In this document: positions 1 through 8,213 of the stretch, piece after piece
Position numbering within the stretch: the first letter of the stretch is position 1
Layout: the number at the start of each line of letters is the position of its first letter
Assembly (NCBI GenBank): GCA_013204445.1
Contig: JABMNS010000007.1
Location: 1-40,286, forward strand
Direction: 5' to 3'
Source of the DNA: Sphingomonadales bacterium
GTDB lineage: Bacteria > Pseudomonadota > Alphaproteobacteria > Sphingomonadales > Sphingomonadaceae
Length of the DNA stretch: 40,286 nucleotides
The notes under the pieces: model-generated
The model's input: only the letters and a program-made list of their open reading frames with translations
Databases searched by the model: none
What the model was told of the DNA's origin: nothing
Translations under genes and position numbers: made by a program

Positions 1-995
1 AAGATCACGTCGTCCATGCGGCTGCCGGTGTCAATCAGAGCGGTTGCAACGATGGTCAGCGAGCCACCCTCCTCGATGTTGCGGGCGGCGCCGAAGAAGC
101 GTTTGGGTTTCTGCAGGGCGGCCGCGTCCACGCCGCCTGAGAGGATCTTGCCACTGTGCGGCACCTCGGTGTTGTACGCGCGACCGAGACGGGTGATCGA
201 GTCGAGCAGGATGACCACGTCCGTGCCGAACTCGACCATGCGTCGCGCCTTCTCGATCACCATTTCAGCGACCTGGACATGACGGCTCGCCGGCTCGTCG
301 AACGTGCTGGAGATCACCTCCCCGCGCACGTTGCGCTCCATGTCGGTGACCTCTTCGGGACGCTCGTCGATCAGCAGCACCATCAGATAGACCTCAGGAT
401 GATTGTCGGTAATCGCCTTGGCAATATTTTGCAGCAGCACGGTTTTACCGGTCCGAGGCGGCGCCACAATCAAGGCCCGCTGGCCCTTGCCCTGCGGCGA
501 AATAATATCGATAACCCGGGCGGACTTGTCTTTTTCAGTCGGATCAAGACTGTCGAGCTTGAGCTTCTCATCCGGATAAAGCGGTGTCAAATTGTCAAAA
601 TTGACCCGGTGACGGACCGCATCGGGGTCATCGAAATTGATCGAGATCAGCTTGGTCAACGCAAAATAACGCTCGCCATCGCGTGGTGCCCGGATTTCGC
701 CTTCGACAGTATCGCCGGTGCGTAGACCGAATTTTCGAACCTGATTGGGAGAGACGTAAATATCATCGGGACCGGCAAGATAACTAGCATCGGCCGAGCG
801 TAGAAAACCAAATCCATCGGTCAACACTTCAATCGTGCCGAGGCCCATGATCTGTTCGTCATTGTCCGCTAGTTCCTTGAGGATGGCGAACATCAAATCC
901 TGTTTGCGCAGGGTGGAGGCACCCTCGACGCCTAGCTCTTCGGCCATCGAGACCAAATCAGCGGGCGATTTTTGTTTTAATTCTTTTAAATGCAT
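1..995 (-). CDS. rho: Transcription termination factor Rho (3' end outside window)
   Basis: Hexameric RNA-dependent ATPase that ends transcription on untranslated RNA. About 331 N-terminal codons are visible; the family is about 419 residues, so roughly the last 90 lie beyond position 1. The start [11 protein letters not shown] places the Walker A motif ([12 protein letters not shown]) with Lys184 and Thr185, the same numbering as E. coli Rho, which supports this ATG. The N-terminal helix bundle is followed by the RNA-binding OB fold (GFGFLRS near residue 60), then the ATPase core with Walker B ([16 protein letters not shown]). It lies downstream of hemE-hemJ on the same strand. The 146-bp gap at 996-1141 holds a small GC-rich inverted repeat but no convincing terminator, so rho may have its own promoter or be read through from hemE. 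Confidence 0.97.
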   Translation of the reverse strand, partial: MHLKELKQKSPADLVSMAEELGVEGASTLRKQDLMFAILKELADNDEQIMGLGTIEVLTDGFGFLRSADASYLAGPDDIYVSPNQVRKFGLRTGDTVEGEIRAPRDGERYFALTKLISINFDDPDAVRHRVNFDNLTPLYPDEKLKLDSLDPTEKDKSARVIDIISPQGKGQRALIVAPPRTGKTVLLQNIAKAITDNHPEVYLMVLLIDERPEEVTDMERNVRGEVISSTFDEPASRHVQVAEMVIEKARRMVEFGTDVVILLDSITRLGRAYNTEVPHSGKILSGGVDAAALQKPKRFFGAARNIEEGGSLTIVATALIDTGSRMDDVI

Positions 996-1141
996 GGAGT
1001 TTTATCCAGATATTTCAGGAGGTTGTTTCTTAATTTCGTATGTGTGCAGCATATTGCTGTCAAATTTTCACATGAAATCTCGCCCGGACGGGCTTTGGCG
1101 GGTAATTACGCCTTTGTTATTTCACTGTCAACTAGGCCCGA

Positions 1142-1585
1142 TCAAAATGGTTTAACGATCACCAATATGACAATGATAGCAGCCGTGATTCCAGGAACTT
1201 CATTGACCAGTCGCAAAGCCTTATCAGTCATCGTTCGCTCTCCTCTGGCCAGCTTTTTCAGATAGGTAATCATCCAGCCATGGTAACCGGTCAGCAACAG
1301 CACCACGAGCAATTTTGCGTGGAACCAACCTTCGCTAAACGCGCCGATATTATAGGCCAGCAGCAGTCCCAAAACCCATGTGATGACCAGTGATGGATTG
1401 AGAATGATTTTACGGAGCTTGCCCTCGCGCTCGATCCATTTGCCATCCTCGTCTGAACCGACGGCGCATTCTTGATGATAGACAAAGAAACGCGGCATCA
1501 TAAACAGCCCCGCCATCCAGAAGATCACAAAGATGATATGGGCCGATTTTAACCAGAGATCGAGCATGGAAAGAATTTCATTCAT
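1142..1585 (-). CDS. hemJ: Protoporphyrinogen IX oxidase, HemJ family
   Basis: Small integral membrane enzyme of 147 residues that oxidises protoporphyrinogen IX to protoporphyrin IX, the penultimate step of heme synthesis in many alphaproteobacteria lacking HemG or HemY. Four hydrophobic helices are visible, at about residues 7-30, 60-82, 86-107 and 127-145. The family-typical stretch LKSAHIIFVIFWMAGLFMMPR near the N terminus carries the conserved His, and the YHGWMI region is also conserved. The ATG overlaps the hemE stop by the ATGA arrangement, so the two genes are translationally coupled and make consecutive late heme enzymes apart from ferrochelatase. Earlier annotations call the family UPF0093 or CopD-like. 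Confidence 0.93.
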   Translation of the reverse strand: MNEILSMLDLWLKSAHIIFVIFWMAGLFMMPRFFVYHQECAVGSDEDGKWIEREGKLRKIILNPSLVITWVLGLLLAYNIGAFSEGWFHAKLLVVLLLTGYHGWMITYLKKLARGERTMTDKALRLVNEVPGITAAIIVILVIVKPF

Positions 1586-2616
1586 TGCCTCACTAGTGTA
1601 AGCAGCTTTTCGACATGTTCAATAGGTGTGTCGGGCAAAATGCCGTGGCCGAGATTGAAAATATGCGGCCGGTCTTTAAAAACATCCAAAATATGACGCA
1701 CCGATGTTTCCAGCGCTTCGCCGCCAGAGATCAGCGCCAGCGGATCGAGATTGCCTTGCAGCGGAAGATCTGCTGGCAGATTTTCATGAGCCCAGACTGG
1801 ATCGACGGTTTCATCCAGACCAATCGCACTGGCTCCGGTTTCCCTAGCATAAGCGATCAATTTGGCGCCGGCACCCTTAGGAAATCCAATAATCGGAAGA
1901 TTCGGATGAACCGCCTTCAACCGTGATATGATTTTCGCATTGGGCGCAATTACCCATTTTTCAAATTGCTCAGGAGACAGGGATCCGGCCCAGCTATCGA
2001 ATAGCTGCACAGCATCAACACCCGCCTCGATCTGGCCGAGCAAATAAGTGACCGTATTTTGGACGATCGCATTGATCAATTCAGAAAAAGCCGCTTCATC
2101 CCGATAGGCTAACCGGCGCGTCGTCGCCTGGTCCTTACTACCCTGACCGTTGACCATGTACGTTGCGATTGTCCAAGGACTTCCTGCAAAGCCCATGAAT
2201 GTTGTTTTATCGTCAAGCTGTGCGGCGACGGAACGAACCGTCGCATATATGGCTTCAAAATGCTCAGGAGCACTCTCCAGAGACGCCAAAGACGCGTCCA
2301 GCAACCTAGGTGCTAGTCGAGGTCCTTCGCCCGCCTCAAACCAGAGTTTCTGGCCCATCGCATGCGGGACAATCAAAATGTCGGAAAACAGGATCGCGCC
2401 ATCAAAAGCAAAACGCTTAATCGGTTGCAAAGTGACTTCCGCCGCCGCCTCGGCATCATAACAAAGTTCCAAGAACCCGCCTTTTTGCGCGCGCAATTCC
2501 CGATATTCTGGCAAATAGCGGCCAGCCTGACGCATCAGCCAGACAGGCGTTTGTTCTGTCTTCTTGCCGAGCAGTGTTTGCAGTAAGATTTTCTGAGAAT
2601 CTATTTTGTTCGGCAT
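1582..2616 (-). CDS. hemE: Uroporphyrinogen decarboxylase
   Basis: Cytosolic enzyme of 344 residues that removes four acetate carboxyls from uroporphyrinogen III to give coproporphyrinogen III in heme synthesis. The signature (WLMRQAGRYLPEYRE, residues about 26-40) contains the substrate-binding Arg29. FSDILIVPHAMG follows around residue 80 and carries the catalytic Asp. Length matches the family. It is first in a hemE-hemJ unit (ATGA overlap), with rho beyond. Its upstream region is the probable replication origin, so its promoter, likely within the AT-rich block at 2634-2664, is embedded in origin DNA. In Caulobacter hemE also borders oriC, and transcription from this side is tied to origin control. 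Confidence 0.98.
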   Translation of the reverse strand: MPNKIDSQKILLQTLLGKKTEQTPVWLMRQAGRYLPEYRELRAQKGGFLELCYDAEAAAEVTLQPIKRFAFDGAILFSDILIVPHAMGQKLWFEAGEGPRLAPRLLDASLASLESAPEHFEAIYATVRSVAAQLDDKTTFMGFAGSPWTIATYMVNGQGSKDQATTRRLAYRDEAAFSELINAIVQNTVTYLLGQIEAGVDAVQLFDSWAGSLSPEQFEKWVIAPNAKIISRLKAVHPNLPIIGFPKGAGAKLIAYARETGASAIGLDETVDPVWAHENLPADLPLQGNLDPLALISGGEALETSVRHILDVFKDRPHIFNLGHGILPDTPIEHVEKLLTLVRQ

Positions 2617-2738
2617 CGAGAGACAGTGATCCCTTATATTATATATTTATAGATATTATAAATTGTTGTTGATGATAGAGCGTGGAAAACGCGGTAACCT
2701 CCCAGCACCGTAAATACAAACAGATTGACAGATGGAGG

Positions 2739-2753
2739 TTAAGGGAATTTTAA
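2739..2753. promoter_or_regulatory. CtrA-type binding site (TTAA-N7-TTAA)
   Basis: The sequence TTAA GGGAATT TTAA is an exact match to the alphaproteobacterial CtrA full site. It is also the centre of a dyad, with GGTTAA at 2737-2742 facing TTAACC at 2750-2755. It lies 24 bp before the first DnaA box. In Caulobacter CtrA represses initiation by binding such sites in oriC. Alternatively it could control hemE or ppsR transcription. Confidence 0.6.
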
Positions 2754-2776
2754 CCGATTCTGTAATTTACTTCCCG

Positions 2777-2872
2777 CTATCCACAGGCTGTGGATTGAAT
2801 CGATCAATGTTGGTGCGCTGTGGATGAATTTTCCGGTATCGGGGAAGAATATTGTAGGGCCACTTATCCACA
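2777..2872. promoter_or_regulatory. Cluster of DnaA boxes
   Basis: Four nonamers with the TCCACA core. CTATCCACA lies at 2777-2785 on the plus strand. Three bases on, its inverted partner at 2789-2797 reads CAATCCACA on the minus strand. At 2819-2827 the minus strand reads TCATCCACA. At 2864-2872 the plus strand carries the perfect consensus TTATCCACA. The inward-facing first pair, separated by 3 bp, is a likely nucleation point. DnaA binding is inferred from consensus only. Confidence 0.88.
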
Positions 2873-2918
2873 CTTTCATCCCTTGCTTTATCCCCTGTGA
2901 AATCACAAAGCTTAGTGC

Positions 2919-3764
2919 ATGAATCGGCTCCACCTCCATCTGCTCTCGGATTCAACCGGTGAGACCCTGGAAAACATAGCCAAAGCGGCGCTTGCCCAGT
3001 TTGACGGTGTCGAGATTATCAAGCACTTCTGGCCTATGGTCCGCTCGGAGAAGCATCTCAACCGGATCTTGACTGAAGTAGCGGATAATCCCGGCTTGGT
3101 CATATTCACCATCGTCAACCGTGATATCAGGGCGAAATTGGAACGTGAATGCAGACATTTGGGTCTGCCGTCGGTCCCGGCGCTAGATACTGTGACCGAT
3201 GCTTTGTCCAATATGCTCGGCCAAGAAGCCAAAGCCAGGCCAGGCCGCCAACATATTCTGGATGCGGCTTATTTTGCCAGGGTCGAAGCGATTCAATTCA
3301 CCATTGCCCATGATGACGGGATCGGATGGGAAAATTGGGAAGAGGCTGATATTGTGCTTGCCGGCGTGTCGCGAACCTCGAAAACACCAACGTCCATTTA
3401 TCTGGCCAATCGTGGATACAAGACCGCGAATATTCCGATCGTCCCGGAATCGCCGCCACCAGATTCGCTCTACCACCTTAAAAACCCGCTGGTGGTTGGC
3501 CTGATCACCGGTGCCTCGAGGCTGGTGCAGGTCAGGCGTAACCGATTGCTATCATTGAACCAGGCCCCGGAAACAGACTATGTTAATGAGGAGAAGGTCA
3601 AGGCCGAGACCCAATATGCCCACCGGATGTTCGCGGATAACGGCTGGCCAATGATCGATGTGACACGGCGCTCTATCGAGGAATCGGCAGCGGCAATAAT
3701 CAATCTCTATAACGAGCGCCACGTCCGCTTGGGCGATGTTCAGCAGGATAGTGGTGATGAGTGA
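2919..3764 (+). CDS. ppsR: Pyruvate,phosphate dikinase / PEP synthase regulatory protein (DUF299)
   Basis: Bifunctional kinase/pyrophosphorylase of 281 residues that inactivates PEP synthase or pyruvate phosphate dikinase by ADP-dependent Thr phosphorylation and reactivates it by phosphate-dependent removal. The family begins with the LHLLSDSTGETLE motif, seen at residues 5-18, and carries the P-loop-like ADP site GVSRTSKTPTS at 149-159. Both are intact and the length is normal. The target enzyme is not in the window, so PpsR versus PpdK-regulator naming cannot be settled here. It is the first gene to the right of oriC, and its promoter must lie within the origin region. Its stop overlaps the maf start by 8 bp. 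Confidence 0.93.
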   Translation: MNRLHLHLLSDSTGETLENIAKAALAQFDGVEIIKHFWPMVRSEKHLNRILTEVADNPGLVIFTIVNRDIRAKLERECRHLGLPSVPALDTVTDALSNMLGQEAKARPGRQHILDAAYFARVEAIQFTIAHDDGIGWENWEEADIVLAGVSRTSKTPTSIYLANRGYKTANIPIVPESPPPDSLYHLKNPLVVGLITGASRLVQVRRNRLLSLNQAPETDYVNEEKVKAETQYAHRMFADNGWPMIDVTRRSIEESAAAIINLYNERHVRLGDVQQDSGDE

Positions 3765-4362
3765 AGCGCGCCTGATACTGGCCTCAAAAAGTAAGGCGCG
3801 GCTTGCAATGCTGATAGCCGCCGGTGTTGTCGTTGAGGCTATTGCGCCCAATGTCGACGAAGAATCCCTTAAAGATGGGTTGAAGAGCGAGGGTGTGACC
3901 GCTCGCAATCTTGCTGATGCGTTGGCAGAGGCCAAGGCGGTTCGGCTTTCAGGGCGGATCGGAACCGGAATGATATTGGGTGCCGACCAGGTGCTGGCGC
4001 TCGAAGATGGCATGATGCTCGACAAGCCGTCCGATTCGGTCGATGCTATTGCGCAACTGAAATTGCTGTCGGGTAAGAAGCACAAGCTGTTCAGTGCGGC
4101 GGTTATTGCCGAACAAGGAATTCCAGTGTGGCGGCATATCGATATTGCAACACTTTCGGTGCGGGTGCTGAGCGATTCCTTCATCGAACAATATGTTGAA
4201 TCGGAATGGGACAATATCCGTCATTGCGTCGGTTGTTACGAAATTGAGGGCCACGGCGCTCAGCTATTCTCTGCCATAGCGGGCTGTCAGTTCACGATCA
4301 TGGGCCTGCCGCTTTTGCATTTGCTAGACTATCTTCGCATCCGGGGTATTTTACCATCATGA
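3757..4362 (+). CDS. maf: Maf-family nucleoside triphosphate pyrophosphatase
   Basis: Cytosolic house-cleaning pyrophosphatase of 201 residues that hydrolyses non-canonical or methylated nucleotides to monophosphates. The N-terminal Maf signature appears as LILASKSKARLAML, a mild variant of the usual LASxSPRR form. The catalytic-base region ILGADQVLAL and the KxHxLFSA segment (KHKLFSAAV) follow. An in-frame ATG lies 21 bp upstream at 3736, but MSEARLILAS at 3757 fits the family start and is preferred. It overlaps ppsR by 8 bp and aroE by an ATGA junction, in a tight run ppsR-maf-aroE-coaE. The exact substrate class (dTTP/UTP or m7GTP type) is not clear from the sequence. Confidence 0.92.
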   Translation: MSEARLILASKSKARLAMLIAAGVVVEAIAPNVDEESLKDGLKSEGVTARNLADALAEAKAVRLSGRIGTGMILGADQVLALEDGMMLDKPSDSVDAIAQLKLLSGKKHKLFSAAVIAEQGIPVWRHIDIATLSVRVLSDSFIEQYVESEWDNIRHCVGCYEIEGHGAQLFSAIAGCQFTIMGLPLLHLLDYLRIRGILPS

Positions 4363-5177
4363 CCACAGACATTCCTTATGCCGAGGTTATCGGTGATCCA
4401 ATAGCCCACAGCAAATCTCCGCTGATTCACAAATTCTGGCTCGAACGGCTGGCTATCAAGGCGGATTACCGCTCCTGCCATGTCACGCCTGCCGAATTGC
4501 GCGACTATGTTGAGCGGCGGCGCGCGGATCCGGCCTGGCGGGGCTGCAATGTTACGATACCGCATAAAATAGCCATGCTCGATCTGGTCGCCGATCCCGG
4601 CGGTGTGCGCGAGAAGATTGGAGCCATGAACACTATCGTCCGGCAACCCGATGGCAGCATGATCGGTACAAATACCGATGCCGCCGGTTTTCTGGCGCCT
4701 ATTGCCGACACCGATTGGTCGGGAAAACATGCCGTGGTTGTTGGGGCAGGGGGTGCGGCGCGGGCCGTATTATTCGCTCTGAAACAGGCTGGGATTGGCG
4801 AAATAACTATCGTCGCGCGCAGCGGATTGAAAGCAACGGGATTGCTCATGCAAGCGGCGATCAAGGGCGGCGTATTGCCGATGGACGCGCAATTGCCAAA
4901 GGCAGATCTATTGATTAACGCGAGCCCACTTGGGATGACGGGCAAGCCGCCGCTTGAGGTGAATCTCGATCCCTTGCCGGCCGATGCACTGGTTTATGAT
5001 CTGGTCTATGCGCCGCTGAAGACGGGTCTTTTGCGGGCTGCTAAACAGCGGAATTTGGCGGTGGTCGATGGTCTCGACATGTTGATTGGGCAGGCGGCGC
5101 TGGCTTTCGAGCTGTTCTTTGGCGCGACGCCGCCGATGGAAGATGATGCCGAGCTAAGAAAATTGTTGATCGCCTGA
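4359..5177 (+). CDS. aroE: Shikimate dehydrogenase (NADP+)
   Basis: Reduces 3-dehydroshikimate to shikimate with NADPH, step four of aromatic amino acid synthesis. The shikimate-binding loop GDPIAHSKSP (residues 12-21), the catalytic Lys70 in NVTIPHK and the NTDAAGF motif are present. VVGAGGAARA then forms the Rossmann dinucleotide-binding loop. The 272 residues match the family. The ATG overlaps the maf stop (ATGA) and the stop overlaps the coaE start by one base (TGATG), so the gene sits in a translationally coupled operon. Confidence 0.97.
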   Translation: MTTDIPYAEVIGDPIAHSKSPLIHKFWLERLAIKADYRSCHVTPAELRDYVERRRADPAWRGCNVTIPHKIAMLDLVADPGGVREKIGAMNTIVRQPDGSMIGTNTDAAGFLAPIADTDWSGKHAVVVGAGGAARAVLFALKQAGIGEITIVARSGLKATGLLMQAAIKGGVLPMDAQLPKADLLINASPLGMTGKPPLEVNLDPLPADALVYDLVYAPLKTGLLRAAKQRNLAVVDGLDMLIGQAALAFELFFGATPPMEDDAELRKLLIA

Positions 5178-5782
5178 TGGAACGGGATAGGCCCTACATC
5201 GTCGGTCTGACGGGTTCCATCGGCATGGGAAAATCCACGGTAGGAAAATTGTTCGTCGATGAAGGCGTTCCGCTATTCGATGCCGATGCCGCGGTCCATG
5301 AATTGCAGGGACCGGGCGGCGCTCTGGTTGATGCGATTGAAGCGTTGTTTCCGGGAAGTACGAACAGCGACGGGGTAGACAGGCAGAAGCTGGGGGCCGC
5401 GGTGCTCGGCGATCCGGCTGCCTTGAAACAGCTGGAAAAGCTGATTCACCCGGCGGTGGCAGAAATGCGGCAGTCATTTCTCGAAAAACATCGAGACCAG
5501 CCTTTAATCCTGTTCGACATTCCGCTGCTTTTTGAAAAAGGTGGTGCGGAGAGCGTCGACTATATCATTGTAGTATCCGCTGGTGCGGAAGACCAACGGG
5601 CCCGGGTTCTCGCCCGTCCCGGCATGAGTGATGAGCGGTTCGAACAGATAAAGGCGATACAAATGCCGGATGTGGAAAAGCGGCATAAGGCCGATTCAGT
5701 GATCGATACATCTCTGCCATTGCTGGAAACGCGTCAGCAGGTGCAGAAACTTGTTCAAAAACTGAGAGCATCCCTTGCGTAA
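5177..5782 (+). CDS. coaE: Dephospho-CoA kinase
   Basis: Phosphorylates the 3'-OH of dephospho-CoA in the last step of coenzyme A synthesis. A P-loop (GLTGSIGMGKST, residues 10-21) opens the protein, followed by the DADAAVHEL substrate motif and IPLLFEKGG around residue 115. The 201-residue length is typical. Its start overlaps the aroE stop by one base. The order aroE-coaE-dnaQ near oriC is the same as in Caulobacter. Confidence 0.97.
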   Translation: MERDRPYIVGLTGSIGMGKSTVGKLFVDEGVPLFDADAAVHELQGPGGALVDAIEALFPGSTNSDGVDRQKLGAAVLGDPAALKQLEKLIHPAVAEMRQSFLEKHRDQPLILFDIPLLFEKGGAESVDYIIVVSAGAEDQRARVLARPGMSDERFEQIKAIQMPDVEKRHKADSVIDTSLPLLETRQQVQKLVQKLRASLA

Positions 5783-5809
5783 CCCAATGATCAGTCCGAT
5801 AGTATGCTT

Positions 5810-6508
5810 ATGCGGGAAATAATTTTCGACACCGAAACCACCGGCTTTGATCCCCAAAATGGTGACCGAATGGTAGAAATCGGCTGTATTGAAATGATCG
5901 ACCGGATCGAAACCGGCCAGACCTTTCATTGCTATTATAATCCCGAACGGTCGATGCCAAATGCCGCCGAGAATGTGCATGGGCTCTCTGACATGTTTTT
6001 GTCTGACAAAAAGCTTTTCGCGACCGGTGCGGAAGAGCTGCTTGATTTTCTGGGAGACGCGAATCTTGTCGCCCACAATGCCCAGTTTGATTTCAAATTT
6101 CTCAATGCCGAATTGTTATTATGCGGCTACAAACCGATTTCCCAATTCCGTATGATCGACACACTGGCAATAGCCAAATCCAAACATCCTGGCGCAAAAT
6201 TGTCGCTTGATGCATTATGCTCGCGCTATGGTATCGATCGCAGCCATCGGGTGAAACATGGTGCGCTGCTCGATGCGGAGTTGCTAACCCAACTCTATAT
6301 CGAGTTAACGGGTGGACGCCAGATCGGTCTAGGCTTGGCAGAAAACACGAAGCGGCACGAATCTATTGCTAGCATGCAACCAACATTACAGCAGGTAGAA
6401 CGCAAACAATTCATGGCGCCGCGGGAGCATCATGCGGATGCCGATGAACTGGTTAGGCACAAGATTTTTATCGAGGGTATTGAAAACCCTCTCTGGACAG
6501 AGGTCTAA
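5810..6508 (+). CDS. dnaQ: DNA polymerase III subunit epsilon (3'-5' proofreading exonuclease)
   Basis: Proofreading subunit of the replicative polymerase. The three exonuclease motifs are intact: Exo I (IIFDTETTG, with Asp7 and Glu9), Exo II (HNAQFDFKFL) and Exo III (HGALLDAELL, the HxAxxD form). A C-terminal tail after about residue 175 should carry the link to the alpha subunit. The start MREIIFDTETTG at 5810 is preferred over an ATG two codons upstream at 5804. The gene follows coaE after a 27-bp gap. From the start chosen the protein is 232 residues, normal for alphaproteobacteria. Confidence 0.96.
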   Translation: MREIIFDTETTGFDPQNGDRMVEIGCIEMIDRIETGQTFHCYYNPERSMPNAAENVHGLSDMFLSDKKLFATGAEELLDFLGDANLVAHNAQFDFKFLNAELLLCGYKPISQFRMIDTLAIAKSKHPGAKLSLDALCSRYGIDRSHRVKHGALLDAELLTQLYIELTGGRQIGLGLAENTKRHESIASMQPTLQQVERKQFMAPREHHADADELVRHKIFIEGIENPLWTEV

Positions 6509-6514
6509 CTGTAC

Positions 6515-6533
6515 TGCCGTTTGCGTAACGGCA
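6515..6533 (+). other. Hairpin between dnaQ and hpf
   Basis: TGCCGTT (6515-6521) and AACGGCA (6527-6533) form a perfect 7-bp stem around a 5-base loop. No T run follows, so it is not a standard intrinsic terminator. It sits only 10 bp before the hpf Shine-Dalgarno sequence and could be an mRNA-stabilising or leader element. Confidence 0.5.
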
Positions 6534-6555
6534 CAGAATTAAAAGGAGAATGATT

Positions 6556-7128
6556 ATGGAAGTTCGTGTTTCGGGACATCAGGTCGATACTGGCGATGCG
6601 TTGCAAGCCCATGCTGAGGATCGGATGAAGGCGATCGCCAGCAAATATTTTGCCAAGGCCATTTCAGGAAATGTCACCTTGAGCAATGCGCCGCACGCCC
6701 ATTTCAAATGCGATATTGTTACTCATGTCATGCAGGGCCTTATGCTGAAAGCCGACGCTGTAGCGGGCGATGCTCATCAGGCTTTCGAGCAGGCCGCCGA
6801 CAAGATTGAAAAACAGCTGCGCCGCTACATGCGACGGCTGAATGATCATCATGTGCAGGCACAACACGCGGCGAAACAGGAAGAAGCGGCCTATCGCGTG
6901 TTTGAATCGTTCGAAGATGAAGAAGAAAGCGAACTGAATGGAGAATCTCCTCCAATCATTGCCGAAACCAGCACCGATATTCCAGAAGCCAGCGTGTCCA
7001 ATGCCGTGATGATGATGGATCTGCGCAATACCAGCGCGCTTTTGTTCAAAAACTCTGGCACTGGCGCCCATAATATGGTTTATCGCCGCTCCGATGGCAC
7101 AATTGGTTGGGTAGAGCCACATAGCTGA
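6556..7128 (+). CDS. hpf: Ribosome hibernation-promoting factor, long form
   Basis: Binds the 30S subunit and, in the long form, drives ribosome dimerisation into inactive 100S particles in stationary phase. The N-terminal S30AE domain (residues 1 to about 100) is followed by an acidic linker and a C-terminal dimerisation domain ending in VYRRSDGTIGWVEP. The 190-residue length marks the long type. Of two close ATGs, 6556 is chosen because AGGAG at 6544-6548 sits 7 bases upstream of it but too near the one at 6550. It precedes ptsN, a pairing also seen in other proteobacteria downstream of rpoN, but no rpoN is present in this stretch. Confidence 0.95.
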   Translation: MEVRVSGHQVDTGDALQAHAEDRMKAIASKYFAKAISGNVTLSNAPHAHFKCDIVTHVMQGLMLKADAVAGDAHQAFEQAADKIEKQLRRYMRRLNDHHVQAQHAAKQEEAAYRVFESFEDEEESELNGESPPIIAETSTDIPEASVSNAVMMMDLRNTSALLFKNSGTGAHNMVYRRSDGTIGWVEPHS

Positions 7129-7256
7129 TAGGGCCGAATCGCTTTAAACAGTCGGATAACCGGTTGTTATGCCGGCTGGCCCAACGCAAACCGACGTCCA
7201 AACTCTGGCATAGTTATGGAAGTGGCTGAGTTTTGCTGGGACAAAAGGAAAGATTC

Positions 7257-7724
7257 ATGACTGATTTGCCCGTAAGAATGGAACTCGCTGCCGTTCGGGA
7301 TAGTGCGGACGTCGGCGATAAGGACGATATTTTACGGACGATCGCTCGCATAGGGCACGAATGCTATCGACTGGACGCCGATGCGATTCTGGTAGGTTTA
7401 ACGGCCCGAGAAGCCCTTGGATCAACCGGTTTCGGGCGGAGGATTGCCATACCGCATGCAAAGTTGGCCAGCCTCGATCATTGTGTCGGTATTTTTCTGC
7501 GTCTTGCCGAACCAGCTTCGTTTGATGCACACGATGGCAAACCGGTCGATCTGATCTTTGCCCTGCTGTCCCCGCAAAAAGGTGGCGTTGAGCATTTGAA
7601 GGCCTTGGCCGCCGTTTCCCGCTTCTTGCGGGATGACCATATGGTTTCGAAGCTGCGGGGCGCATCTGGCCAGGATGCGCTTTATGCGCTGTTGAACAGG
7701 CAGCGCGAGCCACAGGCCGCCTGA
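7257..7724 (+). CDS. ptsN: Nitrogen-regulatory PTS enzyme IIA (EIIA-Ntr)
   Basis: Phosphorelay regulator of the nitrogen PTS that links phosphorylation state to potassium, carbon and nitrogen control. The 155-residue protein is one PTS EIIA type-2 domain with the phosphorylated His67 in GRRIAIPHAKL. ATG 7257 is preferred over an upstream in-frame start at 7233 because AAAGGAA lies just before it and the domain starts soon after. A 128-bp gap separates it from hpf. No other PTS component is seen here. Confidence 0.94.
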   Translation: MTDLPVRMELAAVRDSADVGDKDDILRTIARIGHECYRLDADAILVGLTAREALGSTGFGRRIAIPHAKLASLDHCVGIFLRLAEPASFDAHDGKPVDLIFALLSPQKGGVEHLKALAAVSRFLRDDHMVSKLRGASGQDALYALLNRQREPQAA

Positions 7725-7733
7725 TCCTTGGCC

Positions 7734-8213
7734 ATGATAGATGAACCGATAGATGATGCGCAGAGCGGCGGCGCGCAGGAGCATTTCCGGGCCCTGGAAC
7801 GACTCTATGCGGAAGCTCCGATAAACCGGCTGTTCAATTCCCGTCTCGAGATCGCGGAAGCCGGCATGGCGCGTATATTTTTTACTGTCGATGACCGATA
7901 TTATCACGCGGCCGGGGCGGTGCACGGCACGGCCTATTTTAAGATGCTCGACGATGCTGCCTTTTACGCTGCCAATAGTCTAGTTTCCGACCGGTTCATC
8001 TTGACGACCGCCTTCAATCTGCTCTTTACCAAGCCGCTCAAGTCCGGTCAGGTCACTGCCGAAGGTCGGTGGGTTAGTGGTAAACGACGGGTTTTTGTAG
8101 CGGATTCGCGGCTGATCGATAGCGATGGCGACGAAATAGCGCGCGGTACCGGTACTTTCATGCGTTCGCATATCCCGCTGGCATCCTTGCCTGGGTATAA
8201 AAAGGATGATTGA
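7734..8213 (+). CDS. PaaI-type hotdog-fold thioesterase
   Basis: Predicted acyl-CoA thioesterase of about 159 residues with one hotdog domain. The central helix region (AAGAVHGTAYFKMLDDAAFYAAN) has the family-typical HG followed by a DDAA segment, and the later strand region SGKRRVFVADSRLID fits the fold. The substrate is unknown. ATG 7734 is chosen; a TTG two codons earlier is also possible. The start follows ptsN by 9 bases, and the end overlaps the broken DUF1491 gene by 8 bp, so these probably form one transcript. Confidence 0.82.
   Translation: MIDEPIDDAQSGGAQEHFRALERLYAEAPINRLFNSRLEIAEAGMARIFFTVDDRYYHAAGAVHGTAYFKMLDDAAFYAANSLVSDRFILTTAFNLLFTKPLKSGQVTAEGRWVSGKRRVFVADSRLIDSDGDEIARGTGTFMRSHIPLASLPGYKKDD

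Larger units (their letters stand above)
2617..2918. other. oriC: Probable chromosomal replication origin (oriC)
   Basis: A 302-bp non-coding gap between divergent hemE and ppsR, the position of oriC in Caulobacter and in many other alphaproteobacteria. Seen in sequence: a 31-bp A/T-rich block at 2634-2664, a candidate unwinding element that may also hold the hemE promoter; a TTAA-N7-TTAA site at 2739-2753; and, at 2777-2872, four boxes matching or nearly matching the DnaA consensus TTATCCACA, with a weaker TTATCCCCT at 2888-2896. GANTC methylation sites occur at 2756-2760 and 2797-2801. The flanking order rho-hemE-[gap]-ppsR-maf-aroE-coaE-dnaQ supports the call. Origin activity itself is inferred. 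Confidence 0.88.

Noticed and set aside
2739-2955. Short minus-strand frames across the oriC gap
   Set aside because: They run through the DnaA boxes and have no family similarity or ribosome sites.
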